From positions 62,001-126,000 of the forward strand of contig NZ_JACJJP010000002.1 in NCBI RefSeq assembly GCF_016900095.1: 64,000 nucleotides of DNA, read 5' to 3'. The notes below the pieces were generated by a model, which searched no databases, was not told the origin of the DNA, and saw only the letters and a list, made by a program, of their open reading frames with translations. The stretch's first letter is position 1, and each line of letters starts with the position of its first letter. Of the stretch, positions 1 to 7,689 are shown piece by piece. Position numbers and translations under genes: made by a program. This DNA comes from Gemmiger formicilis (lineage in GTDB: Bacteria; Bacillota; Clostridia; Oscillospirales; Ruminococcaceae).

Positions 1-324
1 GAAGCCGCCCGCATCGACGGCGCCGGCGAGGTGCGCACCTTCACCGACGTGGTGCTGCCCATGGTCACCCCGGGCATCGGCGCGCTGGCCATCTTCACCT
101 TCATCAACAGCTGGAACGACTACTTCCTGCAGTTGATCATGCTGAACTCCAGCAACAACCTGACCATTTCCCTGGGCATTGCCAAGATCCAGGCGGAAAT
201 GTCCAACGACTTCGGCCTGATCATGGCGGGCGCCGCCCTGGCCGCCATTCCCATCATCGCCGTGTTCCTGGCCTTCCAGAAGTACTTCACCCAGGGCATC
301 GCCATGGGTGCCGTCAAGGGCTGA
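1..324 (+). CDS. ABC sugar transporter permease, C-terminal part (cut by window edge)
   Basis: This is the C-terminal ~107 residues of a MalG-type ABC importer permease; the reading frame is open at base 1. The first codons encode EAARIDGAGE, the cytoplasmic EAA loop that docks onto the ATPase, followed by two hydrophobic segments (IGALAIFTFI..., LIMAGAALAAIPIIAVFLAF) and the usual GAVKG-type tail. The stop lies 24 bases before a sialic acid lyase gene, so it is probably the last permease of a sialic acid or related amino-sugar importer co-transcribed with the catabolic genes. The substrate is inferred only from these neighbours. The rest of the transporter lies outside the window. Confidence 0.9.
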   Translation, partial: EAARIDGAGEVRTFTDVVLPMVTPGIGALAIFTFINSWNDYFLQLIMLNSSNNLTISLGIAKIQAEMSNDFGLIMAGAALAAIPIIAVFLAFQKYFTQGIAMGAVKG

Positions 325-348
325 TACTGTATAAGGAGTGTTTGAACG

Positions 349-1278
349 ATGAAAGACATCACCAGATACCGCGGCGTCATTCCGGCGTTCTATGCCTGCT
401 ACGCGCCGGACGGCTCCATCTCCACCGACGGAGTCCGCGCCCTGACCCGCCACCTCATCGGCAAAGGGGTGAAAGGGGTGTATGTGGGCGGTTCCTCCGG
501 CGAGTGCATCTACCAGCATGTAGAGGAGCGCAAGGCCGTGCTGGAAGCGGTCATGGAGGAAGCCGCCGGCAAGATCACCGTCATTGCCCATGTGGCCTGC
601 AACAACACCGCCGATTCCGCCGAGCTGGCCGCCCATGCGGAAAGCTGCGGCGTGGACGCCATTGCGGCCATTCCGCCCATCTACTTCCACCTGCCGCCCT
701 ACGCCATCGCCGCCTACTGGAACGCCATGAGCGCCGCGGCCCCCCACACCGAATTCGTCATCTACAACATCCCCCAGCTGGCGGGCACCGGCCTGACCAT
801 GCCCCTGCTGGAAGAGATGCTCAAGAACCCCAACGTCATCGCGGTGAAGAACTCCTCCATGCCCACCCAGGACATCCAGATGTTCAAGGACGCGGGCATC
901 GCCGCCCGGGGTGCCGACGGCTTTGCGGTCTTCAACGGCCCCGATGAGCAGTTTGTCTCGGGGCTGGCCATGGGCGCGGACGGCGGCATCGGCGGCACCT
1001 ACGCCGTCATGCCGGAACTCTTCCTGAAAATGTACGAGCTGGTCAAGGCCGGGGAGATCCCCGCCGCCCGCACCATCCAGTATCAGGCCGACCGCATCAT
1101 CTACAAGATGTGCGAGGCCAAGGGCAACCTGTACGCCGTGCAGAAGGAAATTCTGCGCCGCCAGTACGGCCTGGAGCTGGGCGGGGTGCGCGCACCCCTG
1201 CCCAACCTGGAACCCGGGGACGAGGCTGTCGTCGCCAAGGCCCAGGCCATGATCGAAGCCGCCGTAAAGGCGCTGTAA
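349..1278 (+). CDS. nanA: N-acetylneuraminate lyase (DapA superfamily)
   Basis: The 309-residue protein is a class I aldolase of the DapA/NanA superfamily. It would cleave N-acetylneuraminate to N-acetylmannosamine and pyruvate in the cytoplasm. Visible are the carboxylate-binding GSSGE motif (residues 48-52), the YNIP motif with the catalytic Tyr at 139, and the Schiff-base lysine K167 in NVIAVKNSS. The length is standard. An AAGGAG-type site (ataaggag) precedes the ATG at 349. The sialic acid assignment rests on family motifs plus the downstream nanE and nanK, which together form the complete route to GlcNAc-6-phosphate. Other DapA-family lyases cannot be excluded from sequence alone. Confidence 0.9.
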   Translation: MKDITRYRGVIPAFYACYAPDGSISTDGVRALTRHLIGKGVKGVYVGGSSGECIYQHVEERKAVLEAVMEEAAGKITVIAHVACNNTADSAELAAHAESCGVDAIAAIPPIYFHLPPYAIAAYWNAMSAAAPHTEFVIYNIPQLAGTGLTMPLLEEMLKNPNVIAVKNSSMPTQDIQMFKDAGIAARGADGFAVFNGPDEQFVSGLAMGADGGIGGTYAVMPELFLKMYELVKAGEIPAARTIQYQADRIIYKMCEAKGNLYAVQKEILRRQYGLELGGVRAPLPNLEPGDEAVVAKAQAMIEAAVKAL

Positions 1279-1312
1279 CGCCCGGCGGACCTTTGCCGAA
1301 AGGAGCTGTGCC

Positions 1313-1771
1313 ATGATCACCGATACCCTTGCCAACCTGGCCCGGTACCGCGGGCTGCACAAGAACCTGGACACCGCCATCGCCTGGCTTGCCGGACACG
1401 ATGTGACGGCGCTGCCCCTGGGGCGCACCGTCATCGACGGGGAGGCGGTCTTTGTCAACGTGATGGAGGCCGAGCTGCGGGACGCCGAGGGCGCCGCCTT
1501 CGAGTATCACCGCCGCTACGCCGACCTGCAGATTGATCTGACCGGGGCCGAGCGGTGGGACTGGGCCGCCGCGGGCACCCCGCTGGTATCCCACGCCCCC
1601 TACGACCCGGACAGCGATGCGGGCCTGGGCGCCGGGCCGGAACAGGCCACCGGCATGCTGGGAGAAGGGCGGTTTGCCCTCTTCCTGCCTGGGGAACCCC
1701 ACAAGCCCAGCTGCCACTGCGGGGTGTGCACCCATCTGCGCAAGGCCGTGGTCAAGATCGAGATGGGTTGA
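1313..1771 (+). CDS. YhcH/YjgK/YiaL family protein (sialic acid cluster accessory)
   Basis: This 152-residue protein belongs to the YhcH/YjgK/YiaL (DUF386) beta-sandwich family, many members of which sit in nan operons and are thought to act as sugar anomerases or isomerases on sialic acid-derived sugars. Recognisable features are the central EYHRRYADLQIDL segment and the C-terminal HKPSCHCGVCTHLRKAVVKI region carrying the metal-binding-type histidines. It has an AAAGGAG site 9 bases before the ATG and starts 34 bases after nanA. Its exact substrate cannot be read from the sequence, and the role is inferred from position between nanA and nanE. Confidence 0.85.
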   Translation: MITDTLANLARYRGLHKNLDTAIAWLAGHDVTALPLGRTVIDGEAVFVNVMEAELRDAEGAAFEYHRRYADLQIDLTGAERWDWAAAGTPLVSHAPYDPDSDAGLGAGPEQATGMLGEGRFALFLPGEPHKPSCHCGVCTHLRKAVVKIEMG

Positions 1772-1780
1772 AAGGACGCT

Positions 1781-2485
1781 ATGATGGAAAAAGAACAACT
1801 GTTCAGACAGATCGAACACGGGCTCATCGTCTCCTGCCAGGCGCTGGAGAACGAGCCCCTGTACACCCCCGAAGGGGGGATCATGCCCCTGATGGCCAAA
1901 GCCGCCGCCATGAGCGGGGCGGTGGGCATCCGGGCCAACACGGTGCGGGACATCACCCAGATCAAGGCGGTGGTGGACCTGCCGGTCATCGGCATCATCA
2001 AGAAGGATTACCCCGGCACCCCCCTGTACATCACCGTCACCATGGACGAGGTAGATGCTCTGGTGGGCTGCGGGGTGGACATTCTGGCGGTGCAGGGCAC
2101 CGGCGCTCTGCGCCCGGACGGGTCCACGGCGGCCCAGTTCATCAAGGCTGTGAAGGCAAAATACCCCGACCAGCCCCTGATGGCGGACATTGCCACCTTT
2201 GAGGAGGCCATGGCCTGCGCCGAAGCGGGAGCCGACTTTGTGGGCACCACCATGCGGGGCTACACCCCCGAAACCGCCGGCATCAACGACATCGATTTTG
2301 AATTTGTGGCCAGACTGGCCAGAGAATGCCCGGCCAAGGTCATTGCCGAAGGCCACATCCACTATCCCGAGCAGGCCCGCAAAGCCCTGGAAGCCGGGGC
2401 CTTTGCCCTGGTGGTGGGCGGGGCCATCACCCGCCCGGCGGAGATCACCGCCCGGTTCACCGCGGCCATCCGCGACCCGGGCTGA
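1781..2485 (+). CDS. nanE: N-acetylmannosamine-6-phosphate 2-epimerase
   Basis: A 234-residue TIM-barrel enzyme of the NanE family that converts ManNAc-6-phosphate to GlcNAc-6-phosphate. Typical segments are GLIVSCQALENEPLY near the N-terminus, GIRANTVRDI, IGIIKKDYPGTPLYITVT, the ADIATFEEA strand and the phosphate-binding VVGGAITRP loop near the C-terminus. It follows the yhcH-like gene by 9 bases and precedes nanK by 12, so the three are translated from one message. The tandem ATG ATG makes the start ambiguous by one codon; AAAGGA lies just upstream. Confidence 0.95.
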   Translation: MMEKEQLFRQIEHGLIVSCQALENEPLYTPEGGIMPLMAKAAAMSGAVGIRANTVRDITQIKAVVDLPVIGIIKKDYPGTPLYITVTMDEVDALVGCGVDILAVQGTGALRPDGSTAAQFIKAVKAKYPDQPLMADIATFEEAMACAEAGADFVGTTMRGYTPETAGINDIDFEFVARLARECPAKVIAEGHIHYPEQARKALEAGAFALVVGGAITRPAEITARFTAAIRDPG

Positions 2486-2497
2486 GAGGAGGACCCC

Positions 2498-3424
2498 ATG
2501 GACAAGGTCTATCTGGGGGTGGACATCGGGGGCACGGCGGTCAAGCTGGGCCTGGTGGACACCCACGGCCGGGTCCTGGCCCGGGCCGAGGAGAGCGTGA
2601 GCTTTGACGGCTACAAAACCCCCATTCTGGACACGGTCACCGGGGCGGCGGCCCGCTTTCTGGCGGGGCAGAGCATCACCCCTGCGGGGGTGGGCGTTTC
2701 GGCCACCGGTCAGATCGACAGTGTGCAGGGGGTGGTGGCCGGCACCTGCGGCAGTCTGCCCGGCTGGGATGACGCCCCCATCCGCACCACCCTGGAAAAG
2801 GCCCTGAGCCTGCCGGTGACGGTGGCCAACGACGCCAATTGCATGGTGCTGGGGGAAGTGTGGGTCGGCGCGGCCAGAGGCTGCACCGATGTCATCGGCA
2901 TCACCATCGGCACCGGGGTGGGGGGCGGCATCCTCACCGGCGGCCGCCTGCTGGAAGGCGCCCGGGGCCTGGGAGGCGAAATCGGCCATTACCGCACCCA
3001 TGTGCGCCACGGCATGGCCTGCACCTGCGGGGCCGTGGGCTGCTGGGAACGGTATGCCTCCACCACCGCCCTGGTGCGGGCCGCCCAGGCCCGCAACCCC
3101 GCCTGGAACAGCGGCCGCGCGGTCTTTGCCGCCGCCGAAGCGGGGGACAGGGAAGTGCAGCTGCTGCTGGACGACTGGATCGAGGAGATCGCCCAGGGTC
3201 TGGCGGGGCTGGTGCACATCTTCAACCCCCAGCGCATCCTGGTGGGGGGCGGGGTATCCGCCCAGACCGATCTGCTCATCCGTCCCCTGGCCGACAAGGT
3301 GCAGGCATCGGTGATGCCCGCCTTCCGGCAGGGGCTGGACCTGCGGGCCGCCGAGCTGCACAACGACGCCGGCCTGGTGGGTGCGGTGTACTATCTGCGT
3401 CAGCACAAACCTGAACTGGTATGA
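2498..3424 (+). CDS. nanK: N-acetylmannosamine kinase, ROK family
   Basis: A 308-residue ROK-family sugar kinase that would phosphorylate N-acetylmannosamine before epimerisation by NanE. The ATP-binding DIGGT motif is at residues 9-13, the catalytic NDAN at 111-114, GTGVGGG at 138-144, and the ROK zinc motif HxxxxCxCGxxGCxE with Cys 175, 177 and 182. The start is preceded by GAGGAGGA. It is the last gene of the operon, with a strong terminator immediately after the stop. ManNAc specificity is inferred from nanA and nanE; a glucokinase-like role would be the alternative. Confidence 0.9.
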   Translation: MDKVYLGVDIGGTAVKLGLVDTHGRVLARAEESVSFDGYKTPILDTVTGAAARFLAGQSITPAGVGVSATGQIDSVQGVVAGTCGSLPGWDDAPIRTTLEKALSLPVTVANDANCMVLGEVWVGAARGCTDVIGITIGTGVGGGILTGGRLLEGARGLGGEIGHYRTHVRHGMACTCGAVGCWERYASTTALVRAAQARNPAWNSGRAVFAAAEAGDREVQLLLDDWIEEIAQGLAGLVHIFNPQRILVGGGVSAQTDLLIRPLADKVQASVMPAFRQGLDLRAAELHNDAGLVGAVYYLRQHKPELV

Positions 3425-3460
3425 AAAAAGGCTCCCCTTTTCCCAGGGGAGCCTTTTTGG
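3425..3460 (+). terminator. Rho-independent terminator of the nan operon
   Basis: A 9-bp stem GGCTCCCCT/AGGGGAGCC (3430-3438 with 3445-3453) is followed by TTTTT and begins directly at the nanK stop codon. Confidence 0.9.
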
Positions 3461-3517
3461 TTGCTTGTTTACTGGCAGACGGCAGGCTGCTGGGCAAGCG
3501 GGTGCTTGCGGGAAACT

Positions 3518-3653
3518 CTTTCCTTTTCGTGCCCGAAAAGGAAACGAAAAGGGCCCGCCGTTCCGATGCGGCGGCCGCCGGCCGGGGCTGCGGCCCCGGA
3601 CCCCGAGATGCGGCCACCTCACGACGGCCTACTCAGGTCCTGGGGGACCTGAG
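3518..3653. repeat. Two intergenic hairpins of unknown role
   Basis: In the non-coding stretch after the nan operon, TTTCCTTTTCG (3519-3529) pairs perfectly with CGAAAAGGAAA (3534-3544) around a 4-base loop. CTCAGGTCC (3632-3640) pairs with GGACCTGAG (3645-3653). Neither has a T-tract of terminator quality. They may be dispersed intergenic repeats; no coding function is seen between 3461 and 3880. Confidence 0.55.
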
Positions 3654-3684
3654 CAAGGAAGATGATTAAAATGGCTCTTCCGGA

Positions 3685-3873
3685 AAGCCTCCCCTGTGCA
3701 AGGGGGGCGCGCAGCTTCTTTTACCCCAAGCCTCCCCTGTGTAAGGGGAGGTGCCGCGCAGCGGCGGAGGGGTTGTAAACCCTGCCTGATTTCCCGTTAC
3801 CGGGTAATACCGTCAAGTCTCCAACCCCTCAGACGGCCTTGCGGCCGCCAGCTCCCCTTGCACAGGGGAGCCT
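3685..3873. repeat. MITE/REP-like palindromic intergenic repeat with partial second copy
   Basis: A ~146-bp imperfect palindrome spans 3728-3873. The left arm (CCTCCCCTGTG...GCGGAGGGGTTG) is complementary to the right arm (CAACCCCTCAGAC...TTGCACAGGGGAGCC), leaving a ~45-base centre. A truncated copy of the left arm lies at 3685-3715. There is no reading frame of its own. Such CTCCCC/GGGGAG palindromes are dispersed between genes in GC-rich gut Clostridia, which fits the inferred host; mobility is inferred, not shown. Confidence 0.7.
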
Positions 3874-3881
3874 GTCTCTGC

Positions 3882-5021
3882 TCACACAAACAGACTTTCC
3901 ACCAGCAGCAGCGCCAGCAGGCCCACATTGCACAGGGTGAACCAGGCAAAGTATCTGGGCCGCATCTCGGGATGCTGTTTGGCCACCAGCTTGTAGGAGA
4001 TCAGGCTGGCCATGGAGGCGATCAGGGTGCCCAGGCCGCCCAGGTTGCAGCCCACAATGAGCTGGGGCCAGGCGCTGCTGTACCCCGAAAGGAGCAGCGC
4101 CGCCGGCACGTTGCTGATGACCTGGCTGGCCAGCACCGCCACGGCCACCTCGTGCCCGGCCAGAATCCCGGACAAAAAGTTCTGGAAGCTCTCGATACGG
4201 CCCATGTTGCCGATAAAGACAAAGAAGGCGATGAAGGTGCCCAGCAGGGAATAGTCGATGCGGGCCAGCAGGGGCCGGTCGCCGATGATCAGCACCACCG
4301 CCGTCACCGCAGCCACCCCCAGCGGCGGCAGCACCTTGGCGATGCACCCCAGGCAGAGCAGGGCACCCACCCCGCACAGGGCCATCTTGCGCTTGTCGCC
4401 CAGCGGGGTGGCGGGCAGGTCGGTGTGCACCGGCACGCTGCGGGGCAGCACGCACAGCACTGCAATGCACACCCCGGACAAAACCACATAGGGCAGCATC
4501 AGGGCACAGAAGGCCCCGAAGCTCATCCCCGACCGGTTGTACAGATACAGGTTCTGGGGGTTGCCCATGGGGGTGAGCATGCTGCCCAGGTTGGCGGCGG
4601 CGGTCTGCAGCACCACCGTGGGAATGACCAGCCGGTCCTGCCCGGCCATGTGCAACACGGTCAGGGCAAAGGGCACAAAGGTGATCAGGGACACATCGTT
4701 GGTGATGAGCATGCTGAAAACAAAGGGCAGAAACACCAGCACCAGCACCATCTGCCTTGTGGCGGCCATCCGGCGCAGCAGGGCCGCGCCCAGGGCGTCG
4801 AACAGCCCCAGACCCTGCAGCCCCTTGGTCACCGCCATCAGGCTGAAGAGCAAAGCCAGGGTGTCCCAGTCAATGTAGCCCGCCCAGGCGGCGTCCGGCG
4901 GCACCGCAATGGACGACAGAATCGCCAGCACCACCGCCACGGTGAGCACCACCTCGCTCTTGATAAACGCCTTGGCCCGCTGCAGCCACAGCAGCACCCG
5001 GCCCCATCCTGTCAGTTCCAC
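3882..5021 (-). CDS. SLC13/ArsB-type anion permease
   Basis: A polytopic membrane protein of the ion transporter superfamily (SLC13, CitMHS or ArsB-like). There are about ten hydrophobic segments, and the characteristic NLGSMLTPMGNPQNLYLY re-entrant motif sits in the middle, with ITNDVSLITFVPFAL before it. The substrate (dicarboxylate, sulfate, arsenite) is not predictable. I prefer a GTG start at 5021, 11 bases downstream of AGGAG, giving ~379 residues. A longer form from GTG 5054 has no ribosome binding site. A good promoter lies just upstream on the same strand, so the gene is probably monocistronic. Confidence 0.85.
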   Translation of the reverse strand: MELTGWGRVLLWLQRAKAFIKSEVVLTVAVVLAILSSIAVPPDAAWAGYIDWDTLALLFSLMAVTKGLQGLGLFDALGAALLRRMAATRQMVLVLVFLPFVFSMLITNDVSLITFVPFALTVLHMAGQDRLVIPTVVLQTAAANLGSMLTPMGNPQNLYLYNRSGMSFGAFCALMLPYVVLSGVCIAVLCVLPRSVPVHTDLPATPLGDKRKMALCGVGALLCLGCIAKVLPPLGVAAVTAVVLIIGDRPLLARIDYSLLGTFIAFFVFIGNMGRIESFQNFLSGILAGHEVAVAVLASQVISNVPAALLLSGYSSAWPQLIVGCNLGGLGTLIASMASLISYKLVAKQHPEMRPRYFAWFTLCNVGLLALLLVESLFV

Positions 5022-5083
5022 CGATACATCCGCTCCTGTTTTTGTAAGAATCACGCCGGGGGCTTCCCCGGCGCGCGTTCTCT

Positions 5084-5112
5084 ATTATACCAACCCGCCC
5101 GGCGGGATGCAA
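5084..5112 (-). promoter_or_regulatory. Promoter of the SLC13-type permease gene
   Basis: On the minus strand TTGCAT (5112-5107) and TATAAT (5089-5084) are separated by 17 bases, a near-consensus vegetative promoter pointing into the permease gene with a ~55-base leader. Confidence 0.7.
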
Positions 5113-5167
5113 GAAGGAACCTCTCTCTTTTTCGGCGTGGGGGCGGACATTTTGCCCCTGCAAAACC

Positions 5168-5212
5168 AAAAGCCGGACGGCTCCGTGCAGGGGCCGTCCG
5201 GCTTGGTTTTCA
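5168..5212. terminator. Bidirectional terminator
   Basis: Inverted arms AGCCGGACGG and CCGTCCGGCT are flanked by A-rich and T-rich tracts on both sides. It serves at least the CorC-type gene that ends at 5240 on the minus strand. Confidence 0.8.
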
Positions 5213-5239
5213 TTCTGTTGGAAAAAAGGCAGAGTGTTC

Positions 5240-6499
5240 TTATTCCTGGGGCGCCGGTTCCGGCTCCAGCAGGGTCAGGCGCACTTCCTGCACCCGGCGG
5301 TGGGTGGTGCGGGTGACAATGCCCTCGTACCGGCCCCAGCGGAAATGGTCGCCCACCTTGGGCAGACCGCCCAGCTTTTCCTGCACCAGGCCGCTGATGG
5401 ACACCGCCTTGCTCTTGTCCCGGATGTGCAGCTCCTCGGCCACATCGTCCACACCGGCGTCGCCGGCAATCAGCCAGCTGCCGTTGCTCTGGGCGCGCAC
5501 TTCCTCCACCACGTCGTCGTGTTCGTCCCAGATTTCGCCCACCAGCTCTTCCAGGATGTCCTCCAGGGTGACGATGCCGGCGGTGCCGCCGTACTCATCC
5601 ACCACAATGGCCATGTGATGCTTGCTTTCCCGCATGGTGCGCATCAGTTCGGAGATGCGGCTGCCGGAGGTGGTGTACAGCGCCGGGGTAATGAGCTTTT
5701 CCAGCTCGGCGTCCCCCCGGCGGGAAGCCACAAAGTAATCCTTCTCGTGCACCACGCCGATGATGTTGTCGATGGTCTCGTGGTACACCGGCAGGCGGGA
5801 ATAGCCGCTTTCGGCAAACTGTTCGGCCACCTCTTCCAGGTCGGCGTCGTCGGCCACGGCCACCACGTCCACCCGGGGAATCAGCACGTCTTCCACCTCC
5901 ACGTCGTCAAAGCTGATGGCGCTGCGGATCAGTTCACTTTCCCGGTCGGTGATCTCGCCGTCCTTTTCGGCTTCGCTCACCATGGTGACCAGCTCGCCTT
6001 CGGTCACGGTGTCGTGCTCGTCGGAATGGAACCGGCGGGCCAGAAAATCCTTCCATTTGCCGAAGACGAAGTTCAGCGGGGTGAACAGGGTGGTCAGCGC
6101 ATTGAGGATCGGGGAGAAGGAGACGGCCAGGGTCTCGGGCATTTCTTTGGCCAGGCCTTTGGGGGTAATCTCACCAAAGATCAGCACAATGACGGTCAGG
6201 GCGACCGTGGAGGCGGTGGGGCCGTACACCGGACCCAGCAGATTGGTGAACAGCACCGTGCCCAGCGAAGCCGCTGCAATGTTCACGATGTTGTTGCCGA
6301 TGAGGATGGTGCTCAGCAGTCGGTCGAACTTTTCGGCCAGGCGCAGGGCCTTGCCGGCGGGCTTGTCGCCGGCCTCGGCGCGGGAGCGCAGGCGGATCAG
6401 GTTCAGGGAAGAATAGGCTGTCTCCGAAGCGGAGAAGAAAGCCGACATCGCCACCAGTGCTACGATCAAAATAATGGTGATAATACTGTCCTCGTCCAT
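5240..6499 (-). CDS. CNNM/CorC (hemolysin C-like) family membrane protein with CBS domains
   Basis: A 419-residue protein with a DUF21/CNNM membrane domain (about residues 1-185, four hydrophobic segments including NIVNIAAASLGTVLFTNLL and PTASTVALTVIVLIFGEITPKGLA), a tandem CBS pair (about 200-330, with GYSRLPVYHETIDNIIGVVHEKD) and a C-terminal CorC_HlyC transporter-associated domain (about 345-415). Family members are linked to magnesium/cobalt efflux or ion homeostasis; the hemolysin name is historical. The ribosome binding site before ATG 6499 is poor, but the first residues (MDEDSIITIILIVAL) match the family N-terminus. Confidence 0.9.
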   Translation of the reverse strand: MDEDSIITIILIVALVAMSAFFSASETAYSSLNLIRLRSRAEAGDKPAGKALRLAEKFDRLLSTILIGNNIVNIAAASLGTVLFTNLLGPVYGPTASTVALTVIVLIFGEITPKGLAKEMPETLAVSFSPILNALTTLFTPLNFVFGKWKDFLARRFHSDEHDTVTEGELVTMVSEAEKDGEITDRESELIRSAISFDDVEVEDVLIPRVDVVAVADDADLEEVAEQFAESGYSRLPVYHETIDNIIGVVHEKDYFVASRRGDAELEKLITPALYTTSGSRISELMRTMRESKHHMAIVVDEYGGTAGIVTLEDILEELVGEIWDEHDDVVEEVRAQSNGSWLIAGDAGVDDVAEELHIRDKSKAVSISGLVQEKLGGLPKVGDHFRWGRYEGIVTRTTHRRVQEVRLTLLEPEPAPQE

Positions 6500-6687
6500 G
6501 GGGGGGAAAGATCAACTCTACTTTCTGTATTGAATTTTGCCGGCGCCGTCACGCGGGTGCACAACGCCAGACTAAAAAATAATTGTATCATAACCCGGCG
6601 GCAAACGCAATCGGTTTGCCCGCCCGCGCCGGGATTTTACCCCTTCTTTACCCGGAATATTCCCCGGGAAAAAGCCGTGCCCCGGGG

Positions 6688-7563
6688 TCAGCTTTCGGCA
6701 ATGCCGAAGAAATACCGGTTCAGCCGGTACTTGTTGTCCTCATACAGCCCCAGGTCCCGGTACAGGTCCTTATAATAGGTGAGCAGCTCCCACCGGGTGG
6801 CCAGCACCTTCACCGGGTTCAGGTTGTGCACCAGACTGTCCGGGTTCTGCACATAGTTGTAGATGGGGGTGGACAGGGCATAAAACCGCTCGGCGTAGCG
6901 GATGAAGCTTAAATTGAAGTAAAAGTCCTCGCTGTAGTCCAGCTCCTCGCTGCACGCCACGTCCGGGTGCTGGCGCACCAGGTCCGCCCGGTAAAGCTTG
7001 TTCCACATCACCCCGTAGTAGAAGCTGGCGGGCTCCTGCATCAGCCCGTAGGCAAACTGGGCCTTGCCCATGTACCCTTCCATCAGAAACCCGAAAGTCT
7101 GCACCTTGGTGAAGGGGTCAAACCCCGGGTCTACCTCCTGGGGCAGGGGCGGGGTGCGCTGGGCCCGCCATTCCCTGGGGGGCTCCACCCGGTTGTAGTG
7201 GGCAATCACCATGTCGGCGGCGTGCTCCTCCGCCTTGGCCACCAACAGTTCGGTGGCGTAGGGCTGCAGGGTGTCGTCGGCGTCCACAAACTGCAGATAC
7301 TTGCCTTTGGCCGCCCGCATCCCCAGGTTCCGGGTGGCGGACACCCCGCTGTTGGCTTTATCAATCAGGGTGATGCGGTCGTCCACCTTGGCGTACATGG
7401 CGCACACCGGGCCGCTCACGTCGCTGCTGCCGTCGTTGAGCAACAGAATTTCCAGATTCCGGTAGGTCTGGCGGCGGATGCTCTCTACACAGCGGGCAAT
7501 GTGGTCTTTGGCGTTGTAGATGGGCACAATCACGCTCACCAGCGGCTGCTGGGCATCAGACAT
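6688..7563 (-). CDS. Family 2 glycosyltransferase
   Basis: A 291-residue GT-A fold glycosyltransferase. The N-terminus VSVIVPIYNAKDHIARCVES is the nucleotide-binding start of GT2 enzymes. LLNDGSSDVSG follows, and the metal-binding DxD equivalent is in VDADDT near residue 95. It probably adds a sugar to a cell-surface polysaccharide or lipid, but donor and acceptor are unknown. I chose ATG 7563 with AGGGG upstream over the TTG two codons earlier. It stands alone, divergent from the M32 peptidase gene. Confidence 0.88.
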   Translation of the reverse strand: MSDAQQPLVSVIVPIYNAKDHIARCVESIRRQTYRNLEILLLNDGSSDVSGPVCAMYAKVDDRITLIDKANSGVSATRNLGMRAAKGKYLQFVDADDTLQPYATELLVAKAEEHAADMVIAHYNRVEPPREWRAQRTPPLPQEVDPGFDPFTKVQTFGFLMEGYMGKAQFAYGLMQEPASFYYGVMWNKLYRADLVRQHPDVACSEELDYSEDFYFNLSFIRYAERFYALSTPIYNYVQNPDSLVHNLNPVKVLATRWELLTYYKDLYRDLGLYEDNKYRLNRYFFGIAES

Positions 7564-7649
7564 GGACAAAACGCCCCTTTCTTTTCATATTGTGTTTACC
7601 ATACCACAAAACCGCCTGGGATACAATGGCACCGGGACACAAACCGTGG

Positions 7650-7655
7650 TATACT
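7650..7655 (+). promoter_or_regulatory. Candidate extended -10 promoter of the M32 peptidase gene
   Basis: TGGTATACT forms an extended -10 (TG-n-TATACT) about 35 bases before the ATG; no convincing -35 is seen. Confidence 0.4.
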
Positions 7656-7689
7656 GGAACCAGAATTATTTTGCAGGAGGACCCCACCC

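Noticed and set aside
349-1278. 4-hydroxy-tetrahydrodipicolinate synthase (dapA) as the product
   Set aside because: The gene lies in an operon with nanE, nanK and a YhcH-like gene, and the GSSGE/YNIP pattern fits N-acetylneuraminate lyase better than lysine biosynthesis.
1097-3622. 841-codon open frame on the minus strand across the nan operon
   Set aside because: It is antisense to nanA, yhcH, nanE and nanK, which have clear family motifs and ribosome binding sites; long antisense frames arise from high GC and codon bias.
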